Positions 54,450 to 64,000 of a DNA stretch of 64,000 nucleotides are shown here, piece after piece (within the stretch, counting starts at the first letter, position 1; each line of letters opens with the position of its first letter). The position numbers and the translations under genes were made by a program. The notes beneath the pieces are model-generated. The model worked only from the letters and a program-made list of their open reading frames with translations, did not search any database and had not been told where the DNA came from. Source of the stretch: Cytidiella melzeri (lineage: Eukaryota > Basidiomycota > Agaricomycetes > Polyporales > Irpicaceae); NCBI GenBank assembly GCA_022592445.1, contig JABYQR010000062.1:62001-126000 (forward strand). Direction: 5' to 3'.

Positions 54450-57400
54450 CTAGAAAGGACTGTCGTCGAACTTTGCACGCGAAAAGTCGACAAAAAGGAA
54501 GGGGTTGCCGCCCAAAGCTAGCCTTTTCCCGTGCCATCGACCTTTGAAACCCAGAAATATCTCTCTGTGTGTAGGTGGAATCCACATAATCCGTCGACCT
54601 TCCTGTCCGTCTAGAACCCACTTCCCGTCAGCCGATCGATAGCATGGTGCCTCTGAGCTAGTGATTGCATTCTCAGCTCCGATGAGGGATGACAATTCGC
54701 CTGCTTCCTCGACAAAATGCAGCGTCTCCGTCGTGTCGGTCACTGCCATGGCGTTCCTCCAGATAGCAGAGTATCGCTTGCCAAAACTGCATTCAAGGAC
54801 AAGGGTGATGTCGTTGTCGGCTGCTGAATCTTCTCGGTAGCTGAGCCGCACAACAGGTTTAAAGGAAGGTGCATATCCTCGCGCAGCCAACACCATGCGA
54901 AGGTCAGCGCCGTCAATTCGTTCCACTGTCCAGCAGTCGATTCGCGTCATTCCCATGAGTGGGACTGCACAGTGGAAGAACCCCAGTGCGCCGTGGGGGT
55001 ATGGTAAGATCTGGCTCTCATACACAATGTCGTCCTCCACAGTGAATTTCTGCAGTGCCATTGTGTCATCTTGAGACCAGTCCCAGAGATGCGCGTACCC
55101 ATATGAGTCACAAAAGATGACATAGTGATTGTCAGATGAGAATGCTGTGTCAATGACCCATCTTGAGTGCTCGCGTAGGACTTTGTGAAGTGTCCCGCTC
55201 CGAGCATCCCATACTCGCACTGTTCCATTATATGAGCCGGCAACCAACAGCTGCCCATCGTTGGAGAAGTGCACGCAGGTGAGATCCTTGGTATGATTGT
55301 CGTCCTTGTCCTGGTTGAGGGCCCTGACCCCCGCTTCCCAGATGTTGACAGTCCTATCGTATGCACCGGAGGCGATGAACCTGCCATCCGGAGAGAACGC
55401 GACAGTTCTGACGTCATCACGATGCGCTTCAAACAGCGACACGGCGCAATCAGAGGTGCCTTCCGGATAGCAGACATGCATGGCAGGTGAGTCAGACATT
55501 GCAAAGGCAAGCATGCGGGGGTTTGCAGTGGGCGAGAACTGCAGTGACGAGACAACGTGGGTGGTTGGGATGTTGTAGACAGAATCGCCGGTCTCTACAT
55601 TGTATACCACTAGGCGACCTGATGAGGAGCCTGACGCAACAAGTGATCCGTCGAACGAGGAAGCCACCGCGGTAACATAATCCCCACTTTTAGGCTCGAG
55701 ATTTTGGAAGACCTTTGCCTGGCGAGGAGGATCCACCTCCCACAACTCAGTACACCTAGACCCCATCCCGCCAATAATGACAGTCTTGGGGCCAGGACGC
55801 CTCAGCCAGCACAAGACCACATATGTCATCCCCACAGTGAATTGTTGTTGCCAGCAATCATCGCCAGAGTCAATGTCCCACAGACAGATACGCCCATCCT
55901 CTGCGCTGGACACGAGAAACTCTCCACAGCCAGAGTAAGCATGAAATGCAACCCTCTTCATCTTCCCTCCGACTTGACCATGCAGCGTAACGGTACTAAC
56001 GCCAGTGCGAACGTCCCACAACGTGATGGAGTCATCGCAAGCTGTAGCAAGGATTCGGTTGTCGTGGGAGAACGAAAGAGAGTTGACCAAGTCATCATGT
56101 TTGAATTCAGCCAGTTGCTCTCCAGTTGCAGACCGGAACAGGTAAGTGGACAAATAGCTACCAGCAGCGATCATGGTTCCATCAGGGGAGTATTCCAACA
56201 CGTCAACTTGACTGGGTATTTGTACAGTCCTGAGAGGCCCGCCCTTCTGTGCCTTTGCACCACCAATGACAACTGCAGCTTCGCATACCAGGTCCGCTGC
56301 ATGAGATGATTTGAGAAGCGACTCGTTCGAAGTGAAAGGGAGGGCAGAGTGGTAGATGTGGGCCACAGACGCCTCAACAATGTCGAACGCGCTTAGGATG
56401 AACCTCCGACCGTCATAGGCCCAGTCGATCAATGTCTTGTACTTGTCGTCGCACTGCAGTGAAGATGCAATTAGCACGGGATAGCCCGATGGATGTGTAA
56501 GTCATACCGAGATAAGCCACTCGTGCACATCGGTCAATGAATTGACGGCGGTTCGCAGATCCCGGAGGAGCCCCAGGACCTCGAACCACTGTAGCTGACG
56601 TGTGGTAAGGAACCGACGGAGAACGCAGGGCTTGCCAGGTTGTCCGTTCTCGTAATCAGCGTTGGAGAGTATGTGCACTTCACGATTACCGTCGGAGAGG
56701 AGATGAGCAGCCCAGTATCGACAGCTATATCTCAACGCTTCGCTAATGCATCGATCGAGTGTGGTGAGAGTGACCTCGTCGTTCATAGCATACCGTGGCA
56801 GGCCGCAAATATTCTTCTTCAGCCCGCCCTCCATGGTCTCGAAGCAGCGAGTGGCGGCGTTGGAGTGGTGTGCATCTCGATCAATGTAGAATCGAGGATT
56901 CGTACATCGCGTAGAGTCTGTGAGGAAATCAGGGAAGGATTTGTGATAGAATCGAACAGGGAGAGTGGAGTCTTCCGGTACAAGAAGCACGGAGTGAAGT
57001 GACCTGAGGGATGCCCTGATAGTTGCCAAGTTTAAGCCCAGGATGCCCGCCATTGTTGAAGTAGAAACGAGATCACACGCGACTACGAGGAAGCCCAGTA
57101 TCGATCGAAGCCTCTGCATGAAGTCGTCGTCCTTCTTGGAGAACGCGCGTGCAAGTATGTCGAGGTAAAGGGCGTCGAGGCCAGACGAGCCTTCCTTTAC
57201 AAAGCTGTCTACCTTGCTCAAAAGCATGGTCAGCTGTTCTGCCGGATTACTGTCTGTGTCAAAGATCAGTTTCACCGCTGTCGACGCAAAGATGAAAAGG
57301 CCGGAAGACTTTGCCGTGAGTGTATCTATTTCAGTCTCACTGGGCCAGGCATTGGGAAGGTCGACGTCGCTGCGTCCTGCGCGAGTAGCCGTATCGTTGA

Positions 57401-59172
57401 GCTTCACTTCGAGGAAATGCCTGATGTCCTTCGCCACCGAGGTCGCACCTACTTCGTGCAAGATCATCACATCGGTAACGGGCCTTAGGCCTTCGAGACG
57501 AAAGCCCATCCGGATGTGAGGCTCTGGACGGCTCGTGATGAAAAATCTGATCTTCGGAATTCTCGCAATGTACTGGGCTAGATAGGATAGGATAATGGAA
57601 GTGGTTGCGTCGTCTTTGCACTCGTCCAGCGCGTCGATGACGATGACCGTCACCATGCGAGACTCATCCACAGGGCGAATGATGAGCTCCTCAAATTGGT
57701 TGTGTAAAGTCAGTGATGCGATGTCCTGGTTTCTCTCCATCGCACCCAGAACTGCTTTCCTAAACTTCGGCGAGGCGTAATTCCCAGATCTCGCGAGCTG
57801 GAATGAGATGGTTGGAAATATCATCGTGCGATCGCTGGCGTGCACGGAGCCCCGGGAACAGAAAAAGCTTGCACCAAGCTGTCCGCGATCAGCAAGCTGC
57901 TCCGCAAAGCTCTGCGCTATGGTCGACTTCCCACTACCAGCGTGACCGTTCAGCCAGTAGACTTGTTTCGTGGAGGAACTGTCGGCCCATTTCATGAGAT
58001 CGTGTAGTATGTCTACCCGTGTGCCTGGAAGACAGTGCGAGCGTGTATCGGCCACAGATGCGTTGAAGCCAGCGTCCTTCGCACGAGGTAGCCTATCAAG
58101 AGTGTCCCACTCGTCTAGCAGGGATCTGGATTGAGCTACTGATCAAACGATTGCGACAGAGGTTACTTACCGCGTTTCTGACCAAATCACAGTCCTAATT
58201 CAGCAAAAACACACGCCGTCAATTGGAGGATGAACGTACGGTCTTCTCTACCTCGAGTCTATGTATTTCTTTGTTGAGCCGATGTGAATCTTCAACTAGA
58301 GAGCGCTAATGACTCTATGAGTAGCGTCCAGCAACACAGATTCGTAAAACAGCCATACATCATATATATCGAGGGCTTGCTCGATGTCGCGGATATATTC
58401 TTCAATGATCTCCTTGGTGTCGGATGCCGTGAACGCTCTGCGGATCATCTTCTCCTCAACAATCACCTTCAATCTATCATGTTTGTCATCCAATGCCCTG
58501 TGGGTAGATGGTCCGTCAGTAGCTGCTGCGGGCGATGATAATATACAGCAAGTACCTTGCCAAGACACCGCGACACTGAAGCACATATTCGTCGTTTGGT
58601 GACACGGTCCACGAGCTCTCAATCGCCTTGATCCGTTGCATGAGCCTTTCCGCATCTGCCTTGTTACCTCCGATGTCCTGATTTGTCCCAACGTCACAAA
58701 AACACGCTTGATGATGTTTTCCATGCTCACCTTGACACGTCCGATGACGAAATTGATCCCGGCCGCTGCGCTCTTGAGAGGAGGGAATACGTCGGACACG
58801 ACTTCTACGAGAGCGAGGAGAGTCTTTGCGAACCCTTTGGCTAGATCTGCTGGACTGTTCTCCATAGCCAGCGGCGCATTAGGCTTGCTATCATCGGCGA
58901 CCTGTGTCCTCCGAGTCCCTACTCACAGTTCCAAATATCACCCTTCCTCCCCCACTTGTGCCATCCGTTGGGTCGTCTCGTTCGATAACCCCACTTTGTG
59001 TCGACGCACTTGCGACGCCTTCGGCTCTGTCTGCCCTGTCCTGTGCGTGTGCGACGACCTCACTAGCCCCGGATGGACCAGCGCCAGCCCCACCGGGAGC
59101 TGTGGCAAGTGTTTTGTTATTCTTCTTCGCCTTTTTGACTATTTGCTTGACATAAGAACGAGATCTCTTCAT
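54450..59172 (-). CDS. NACHT-WD40 STAND (NLR-like) protein NWD2
   Basis: Paralogue of NWD1 in S2. The likely start is MKRSRSYVKQIVKKAKKNNK at 59172, followed by an Ala/Gly linker and, near 58840, the helical domain with FPPLKSAAAGINF. Further exons read DIGGNKADAERLMQRIKAIE and ALDDKHDRLKVIVEEK, plus probable small exons (VEDSHRLNKEIHRLEVEKT near 58245-58300). The NACHT exon 58125-56508 has GHAGSGKST, VIVIDALDEC and SRPE. The same 54-nt intron as in NWD1 (56507-56454) leads to the WD40 exon 56453-54450, ending RAKFDDSPF. The linker near 58926-58902 is out of frame relative to NWD1 unless an unplaced splice is used, so N-terminal integrity is uncertain. NACHT and WD40 exons are fully open. Confidence 0.8.
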
Positions 59173-59545
59173 CCTGGATATCAATCCGAAGTCTGGGCTG
59201 TCGGCGAGGGGGTAGTGTACGCGAGGGAAGAGTATGGCCTGTAGTACGGAGCAGTAGAGAGTCAACACAGAGCAAAGGCGGTAAGGGAAGAGGAAGATGC
59301 CCACCAGATACTGGCACGCGCATGAGGTGTGGAAACCTAGTATTGCGGAACATTGCGCCTCGTATCGCAGGCATGCCTGTGCAATGACGGCTTCGAATTC
59401 TGACTGGCCAGGTCAAGTGAGCTGTTACATAGCACTGGCACACACAGCACGCGCAGGTATCGTAGTACGTACCACTGGCACATATGCAACAGGCTTGAGA
59501 AGTTACAGGTCTGCTTGTGTTCCGTTACAACGTTTCCAGATATGA

Positions 59546-61136
59546 GCATTAGTGTCAAAATGCAGTACAAGGGGAGATAATGGCGATGTCCCACAGGGAA
59601 CTCGCCCTCGAGGCCTGCACAGCAGCGTCACGGTAATGAGACGTCGTGAGAGTTATCACGGATGAGCTGAGTAGGACACCGTTGACAAGATAATCGTAAA
59701 CGCCCGTGGTCATTCTTGCGTATCTTTACTGGGCTATTCACTCTATTTGCACACAAGACGTTGTTGAATTCGATGCAATTTACAGCAAAGGAGAGAATAT
59801 AGTACAACAATTGATAGCTAAGAACCACTTCGACAAGCACGATGAGTACAAACAAGGACCACAGTTCGCATCCGTACGCAGTGGGGAGGGCATAAGCTAA
59901 CAAGCAAAGCCCAACAATGAGCGCGAGCCTCGTAAACGCAGCCGTCAAAGGTCCCATGCGCACACCAAGATCCCGCGCGGTCAGCACGGACACAAGAGTG
60001 AACGTTACTGCCTCGTCGAGGTGGACAAGTGCAACCTCCCCTAAAGCCATCGTACGCGCTATTCCGTTATGACGACCTGTCAGACTCGCGTGTATGATCA
60101 CAACCTCTGTTATCCTGCGTAATTCATGTCTATCCGGTCGCTGTGACCATTGCGCTCCTTGTCGAGATCACGCTTGGGTTCGAGAGGCGTCCGTAGACTC
60201 AGCCTGTAGTCCTCGTCGACGCCCATCTTGCTTGAGGATCCGTAGAGATCGGCTGCGGTTGGCCAGGAGTGTCTCGAAGCCTCGTGGCTTTTGCTTTGAG
60301 AGCGGTTGCCTTCGAAGTGCTGAGGAACAGAGCTCGAGGGTGAAGATGCCGACAGACCCGGCTTTCTGAGTGCGCCCACCCACACTCGGAATCTCCAGTA
60401 TGACAGACTCACCGTCAAAATCCTGCCCATCCTTATTTCTCGAATTGTCACTAGATAGTTGTGAATGGGTCCTGCACAAGGACGATGAACAACTTACGCC
60501 AAAGATTCGATGATCTGGCGCGCTTGTGATGCACATACACGCCGTGAGTTTTGTGTGTTCCTGCGAACGGTTTCAATACAACTCTCTCTAGTTGTTAAAG
60601 ACTCTATGCAGAGAGCGGCGAAGATGAAAAGGCCGGACGCCTTTGCCGCGAGTGTACCTATGTCCGCCTCTCTAGGCCAGTCATTGGGAAGGTGGAGGTC
60701 GCTACGTCTTGGGCGAGCAGCCGGGTCGTTGAGCTTCACCTGCAGGAATAGCCTGATGGAGGCTACCATCTCGAAGCCGACTGTGTCGATACCTTGAGCT
60801 TTCCGTCCAACATATTGGGTTGCTCATCGACGTCGGAATCACGTCAGCGCTTTGCAAGGCAAATATAGTTCTTTACCCTGAACGTGCAAGTCCAAGGGTG
60901 AAGCACATACGTCAGAGAACAGCAGGGATGAGACTTACAGCCAGCATCCCAATGAACAGTCGGAGAGAACACCAAGGCGCTGGACGTGCCAGAGCGTGTA
61001 CGATGTGGCAGCTGGAAAGGCGTCCTAGTGAGGTTCGAGAGATATGCTAAACGCAGCGAGGAGAGTGGACAACGCAGAGACAGGAAGATTGTGACTGGAA
61101 GCAGCTTGAAGACGAGCCTTGCACACCCGAGCAACT
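59546..61136. other. Host sequence with weak frames and an NWD scrap
   Basis: A minus frame at 60101-59628 (157 codons) has two hydrophobic stretches (FTRLALIVGLCLLAYALPTA and LWSLFVLIVLVEVVLSYQ) that could be membrane helices, followed by a non-descript tail; family unknown. Another minus frame (60536-60168) includes FDGESVILEIPSVGG, unrecognised. A NACHT fragment at 60610-60769 is listed separately. Nothing else can be supported. Confidence 0.3.
60610..60769 (-). pseudogene. NACHT-domain scrap of an NWD gene
   Basis: The frame IRLFLQVKLNDPAARPRRSD, followed by LHLPNDWPREADIGTLAAKA and SGLFIFAA, matches the NWD1 segment IRRFLEVKLNDSEARAGRSD, LHLPKNWPSETDVDKLVAKS and SGLFIFAA. About 53 residues, no flanking exons. 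It is a third independent relic of the family in this window. Confidence 0.75.
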
Positions 61137-61546
61137 CTATGCGAGCGGCAGATCAAAATTGAAAGGTGAATTAGCAAAATAAGACGGATGCTTTGTGAGA
61201 ACAGGATGGACGCACCACTGTTCACTGAGCGTTCCGACCTCCATTGTATGAGAGGCTCTAGTCACCGCAGCGAGCGCACAACCTTCTTCATCTAGCATGT
61301 CCTGTCCGGCGTAGAATTCATCGTCATTTCCTAAAACCCCTGCCCTCGCTTTGTGAGTGCCGACGTGTTTGAGAATAACGCCGTGGACGACGAAGGGTAG
61401 AGTTAGCATCACCAGCAGCGCCAGTCGGTTGCGGTCCGTGTGCTGCATGGGTAGGTTCGTAGGTGCGCGGCCTAGTCGATGGCCATGGGTCTTGTAATAC
61501 ATAAGCGTCGAGAACGTTGAGACTCGGACACGAGAGTGACGGCAGC

Positions 61547-61549
<3 letters not shown>
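61137..61549 (-). CDS. Hypothetical frame next to the copia C poly(A) end
   Basis: Reads MYYKTHGHRLGRAPTNLPMQ, then HTDRNRLALLVMLTLPFVV with one hydrophobic stretch, then LGNDDEFYAGQDMLDEEGCA up to a possible donor after LSEQW near 61205. I do not recognise it. The A30 insertion lies just upstream of its N-terminal part, so it may be a 5'-disrupted host gene. Confidence 0.25.

Positions 61550-61579
<30 letters not shown>
61550..61579 (-). other. A30 tract with AATAAA signal at the 3' end of copia C sequence
   Basis: The plus strand has 30 T in a row. On minus this is A30 preceded, 8 nt upstream, by AATAAA (61593-61588). The layout is that of a polyadenylated RNA copied into DNA. Its exact length is subject to sequencing slippage. 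Confidence 0.7.
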
Positions 61580-64000
61580 CCTCCTTGTTTATTGTCCTCG
61601 AGGCCGGCTGTGCCCTATGGTAGACAAAATACATCCGTGCTACTGTTTCGTGAGGTATGTGTGTGTCAGAATAAACAGTCTGGCACAGGGTAAGCAACAG
61701 ATTGATTCGTTAGGGCGTAGGCAGCGTACCTGGCACAGGGTAATGTGTTTCATGCGGGTATGACCGTGAGGATCGTGCGTGCAGGCGATTGTGCCGTTAT
61801 TGTCACAGTACAGTTTTGTAGCGTCTTGCTGGGGAAAACCGAGCTCTTGTAGCAATTGGCGCATCCATATGATTTGGCACGCGGCGTGTGAGCATGCGAT
61901 ATACTCGGCTTCGCAAGACGATAAGGCTACCACGGCCTGTTGCTTTGAACTCCAGGCGACTGGTGAACCGTATAATACCATGACGTATCCTGAGACGGAT
62001 TTCCTCCCTTCGCTGGAACCCCAATCTGAGTCTGTGAACCCGTGGAACAGCGGGTATGCCGGGTCAAGGTTCCCCAGTGTTAGGCCGAGAGAACGCGTGC
62101 CTTGTAGGTATCGCAGTAGATGTTTGGCCGCTGCCCAGTGGGTGTGTCCATAGCACAACATGAACTTGGCTAATTCATGGACCGCGTAGGCGATGTCTGG
62201 TCTTGTGGTGGTGGCGAGGTACATGACCTTTCCAACGAGGACACAATAAGGGAGGTCCTTGACCGCGTCGCGGTCTGCCGGAGTTTTGGGTGCGTCTTCT
62301 CGTGATAGTGACACCTTGGGCGGTAACGGCGTTGAGGCTGCATTGCTGAATTCCATGCCGAAAAGGCGTAGGATTGATAGTGTGTATTCCTCCTGCGAGA
62401 GGAGGATTGAGCGGCGTTTGCGATCTCTGGTGACCTTACAGCCCAACAGCCACTTGACGTCGCCGTTGTCTGTGATGTCGAATAGATGCTTGAGGTCTCG
62501 TGTTATTGAATCGGATTCGGCCGTGGAGGACGTTGCCAGCAGTATATCATCGACACTGGTTGCAGACAAAGACTTGGCACCAGCGGCGTCTCGTACGTGA
62601 ACGCTCCAGTCTGACTCGCATCTCCGGAAGCCTAGCGTGTGATACTTCTCGTTGAACTCAAGGTACCACGATCGGCCTGCTTGCTTCAGGCCGTATAGTC
62701 CTTTGAGCAGTCGCCAATAACCCGGTCCTGCGATAGAGGGCTTCCTCATGTAGATTTCTTCTGTGAGCGGTCCGTTCAAGAATGCCGTCTTGATGTCGAT
62801 ATGGCGAAGATGGAGATCATGGTGTGCGGCGATAGCGAGAATGGTCCTTATTGAGTCCCATCGAGCCACAGGAGCGAATGTGAAGTTGAAATCTTGGCCA
62901 GGGATTTGCGTAAAGCCCTTGGCAACGAGTCGAGCTTTGAACCTCGCGATGTGTCCATCGGCGTTTCGTTTGAGATGAAGGACCCATTTCGAATCCACTG
63001 GTTTTCTTCCTGGTGGTACGTCCTGCACTTCTTCGTATACGCCCTTTACTCGCAGTGCCTCAAGCTCCTCGTGTATAGCGACCAGCCATTCCTCCCAGTA
63101 CTTGCTCCGTTCTGCGTCTGAGATGGATTTTGGGTCCTGTTCGTCAATGTCGTCGATAGGCGTTGTTGCTGCGTTCGCAATCTCGTGTTCGCGTTCGTCA
63201 TTTGCTGCGTTGAGGACAACCGTTTGGTTCATGACCAGTCCCCCCTTGTCCGAATATGCGCTGTTATCGGTTCTGTAGCGTGAGGGTAGGGTGATTTTCC
63301 GACGCCCTGTAGTGAGTTGTGAGTGTAGGGTACTATTTGTCTCTATAGGAGACGTACTGATGGCCTCAGCTGGAGAGCCATCAAGCCCCTTCGGGGTGAG
63401 AGGTTCCTCAGGAACAGTCTCGGCGGATGGCTGAGCCATCGACAGATCTCTGTGGGAGAAGTGTCAGGTCGAGGACGCCTCACTGAGTGAGGCAGGACAT
63501 ACGGAGACGATGCTGTGGCATGTCGGCTGTGATCGTGGTAGCGTGTGTCGTTGTGCATGTCAAAGTCGTCCCACATCGGTTGGAGTGGGGTGGCGTTGTC
63601 GTCTGGTGTGGTAGGCGATGTTTTATCGTTGTCGAGGAAGGTGACGTCTCTTCTCGAGGGCACAATGCGTGAGTTTGGGAACCATGTGAGGTATCCCTTG
63701 GCGTCGTGTGCGTATCCCACAAAACGACCTTCTTCGCCACGCGGTTGCATCTTGTTAATCGAGTCCGCATCCATCCGGCGTGAAATGACGCGTGTTCCAA
63801 AAATATGGAAATGGGAAATGTCGGGGTTGCGTTTGTGCCAGATGTGATACGGTGTTGTGTTTGGTGGGAGAGCGGAGGTGGAGAGTCGATTTAGAATGTG
63901 GCAAGCGCATTGTACTGCGAGAGGCCAGAAGAATTCGGAGAGGCCGCTGTCGATGAGCATTGCTCTGGCCATGGACGCCAGAGTCCAGTTGGACCTTTCA
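61580..64000 (-). mobile_element. Ty1/copia element C, 3' truncated, continues past the window
   Basis: Copia pol homologous to copia B runs from the right edge to about 61743, where homology stops after HTRMKHI inside the RNase H end. Beyond lie ~165 bp with two copies of TTACCCTGTGCCAG 50 bp apart, then AATAAA and A30. No 3' LTR is present. The 5' part lies outside the window, so LTR and target duplication cannot be judged. Confidence 0.75.
61743..64000 (-). pseudogene. Integrase-RT-RNase H of copia C (partial)
   Basis: Frame 63972-63470 gives the integrase C-terminal part (MARAMLIDSGLSEFFWPLAV, HIFGTRVISRRMDADSINK, RGEEGRFVGYAHDAKGYLTW). A frame change near 63.45 kb leads to the 599-codon frame from 63439: WVLHLKRNADGHIARFKARL, VAKGFTQIPGQDFNFTFAPV, ATSVDDILLATSS, RPDIAYAVHELAKFM, SDWGSSEGRKSVSGYVM, WSSKQQAVVALSSCEAEYIA. 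The usual YVDD box reads SVDD, as in copia B; both catalytic Asp are kept. The two elements belong to one lineage, roughly 65-75% similar by eye. Confidence 0.85.

Larger units (their letters stand above)
31838..59545. repeat. Segmental duplication copy S2 (interrupted by ~20 kb of insertions)
   Basis: S1 sequence resumes across the insertions as four blocks: 31838-31884, 33735-34888, 38783-39017 and 53427 to ~59545. Removing L1 with one ACGT, M2 with one 11-bp repeat, and the Plavaka element with one TT gives a continuous S1-like sequence of about 7.5 kb. This colinearity fixes the ends of all three insertions independently of their terminal repeats. Confidence 0.88.

Noticed and set aside
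61550..61579. T30 taken as a transcription terminator
   Set aside because: In a nuclear fungal genome a Pol III terminator would follow a tRNA-like gene, none of which is visible; the AATAAA on minus favours a poly(A) tract.

Overview
The window looks like a repeat-rich accessory region of a filamentous basidiomycete, probably an Agaricomycete. The evidence is genes cut by many ~50-60 nt GT-AG introns, NACHT-WD40 (STAND/NLR-like) genes, a Plavaka-type CACTA-like transposon with a DUF6532 partner gene, a FunK1-like kinase fragment, a chromodomain Ty3/gypsy element and Ty1/copia elements primed by a half initiator-tRNA. No rRNA, tRNA or CRISPR array was recognised.

Backbone. The host sequence is mostly a dispersed NACHT-WD40 (NWD) family. 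From left to right: a 5'-truncated WD40 copy (1-1114); duplication copy S1 (1115 to ~8510) with the complete minus-strand gene NWD1 (3531-8125); an older relic (about 10.5-14.94 kb); copy S2, with gene NWD2 (54450-59172), whose left edge is at 31838 and right edge near 59545; and a NACHT scrap near 60.6-60.77 kb. S1 and S2 are the same ~7.4 kb segment. S2 is spread over 27.7 kb because about 20.2 kb of mobile DNA sits inside it, and S1 supplies the empty site for each insertion.

Insertions in S2 and inside one another: (1) L1, 31885-33734, TG...CA ends, 4-bp ACGT target duplication; (2) M2, 34889-38782, a TIR element with an 11-bp target duplication carrying kinase gene pieces; (3) a 14.4 kb Plavaka transposon, 39018-53426, with inverted ends, a 2-bp TT duplication and two divergent genes: a DUF6532 protein on minus and the transposase on plus. 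The Plavaka element is itself hit twice. L2 (40568-42391, duplication TCGG) splits the DUF6532 gene. A chromodomain gypsy element (45984-52257, duplication ACTGA) splits the transposase. Removing each insertion restores the reading frame exactly.

Between S1 and S2 lie two more TIR elements carrying host-gene pieces: M3 (11221-13969, divergent eIF1/FYV7-like pair) and M1 (15093-17146, WLM-domain exon). There is also a nested copia pair: copia A (18088-26573, 524-bp LTRs, duplication CGTAT) inserted in the RNase H region of copia B (17713-31444, 212-bp LTRs, duplication CACAT). At the right edge, minus-strand copia C runs off the window and ends in an AATAAA plus A30 tract instead of an LTR.

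The most unusual items are the three gene-capturing TIR elements, the gypsy insertion whose two ends are both LTR starts because of a fold-back palindrome, the extra 454-codon ORF upstream of gag in copia A, and the L1/L2 elements with their own small Cys-containing ORF.
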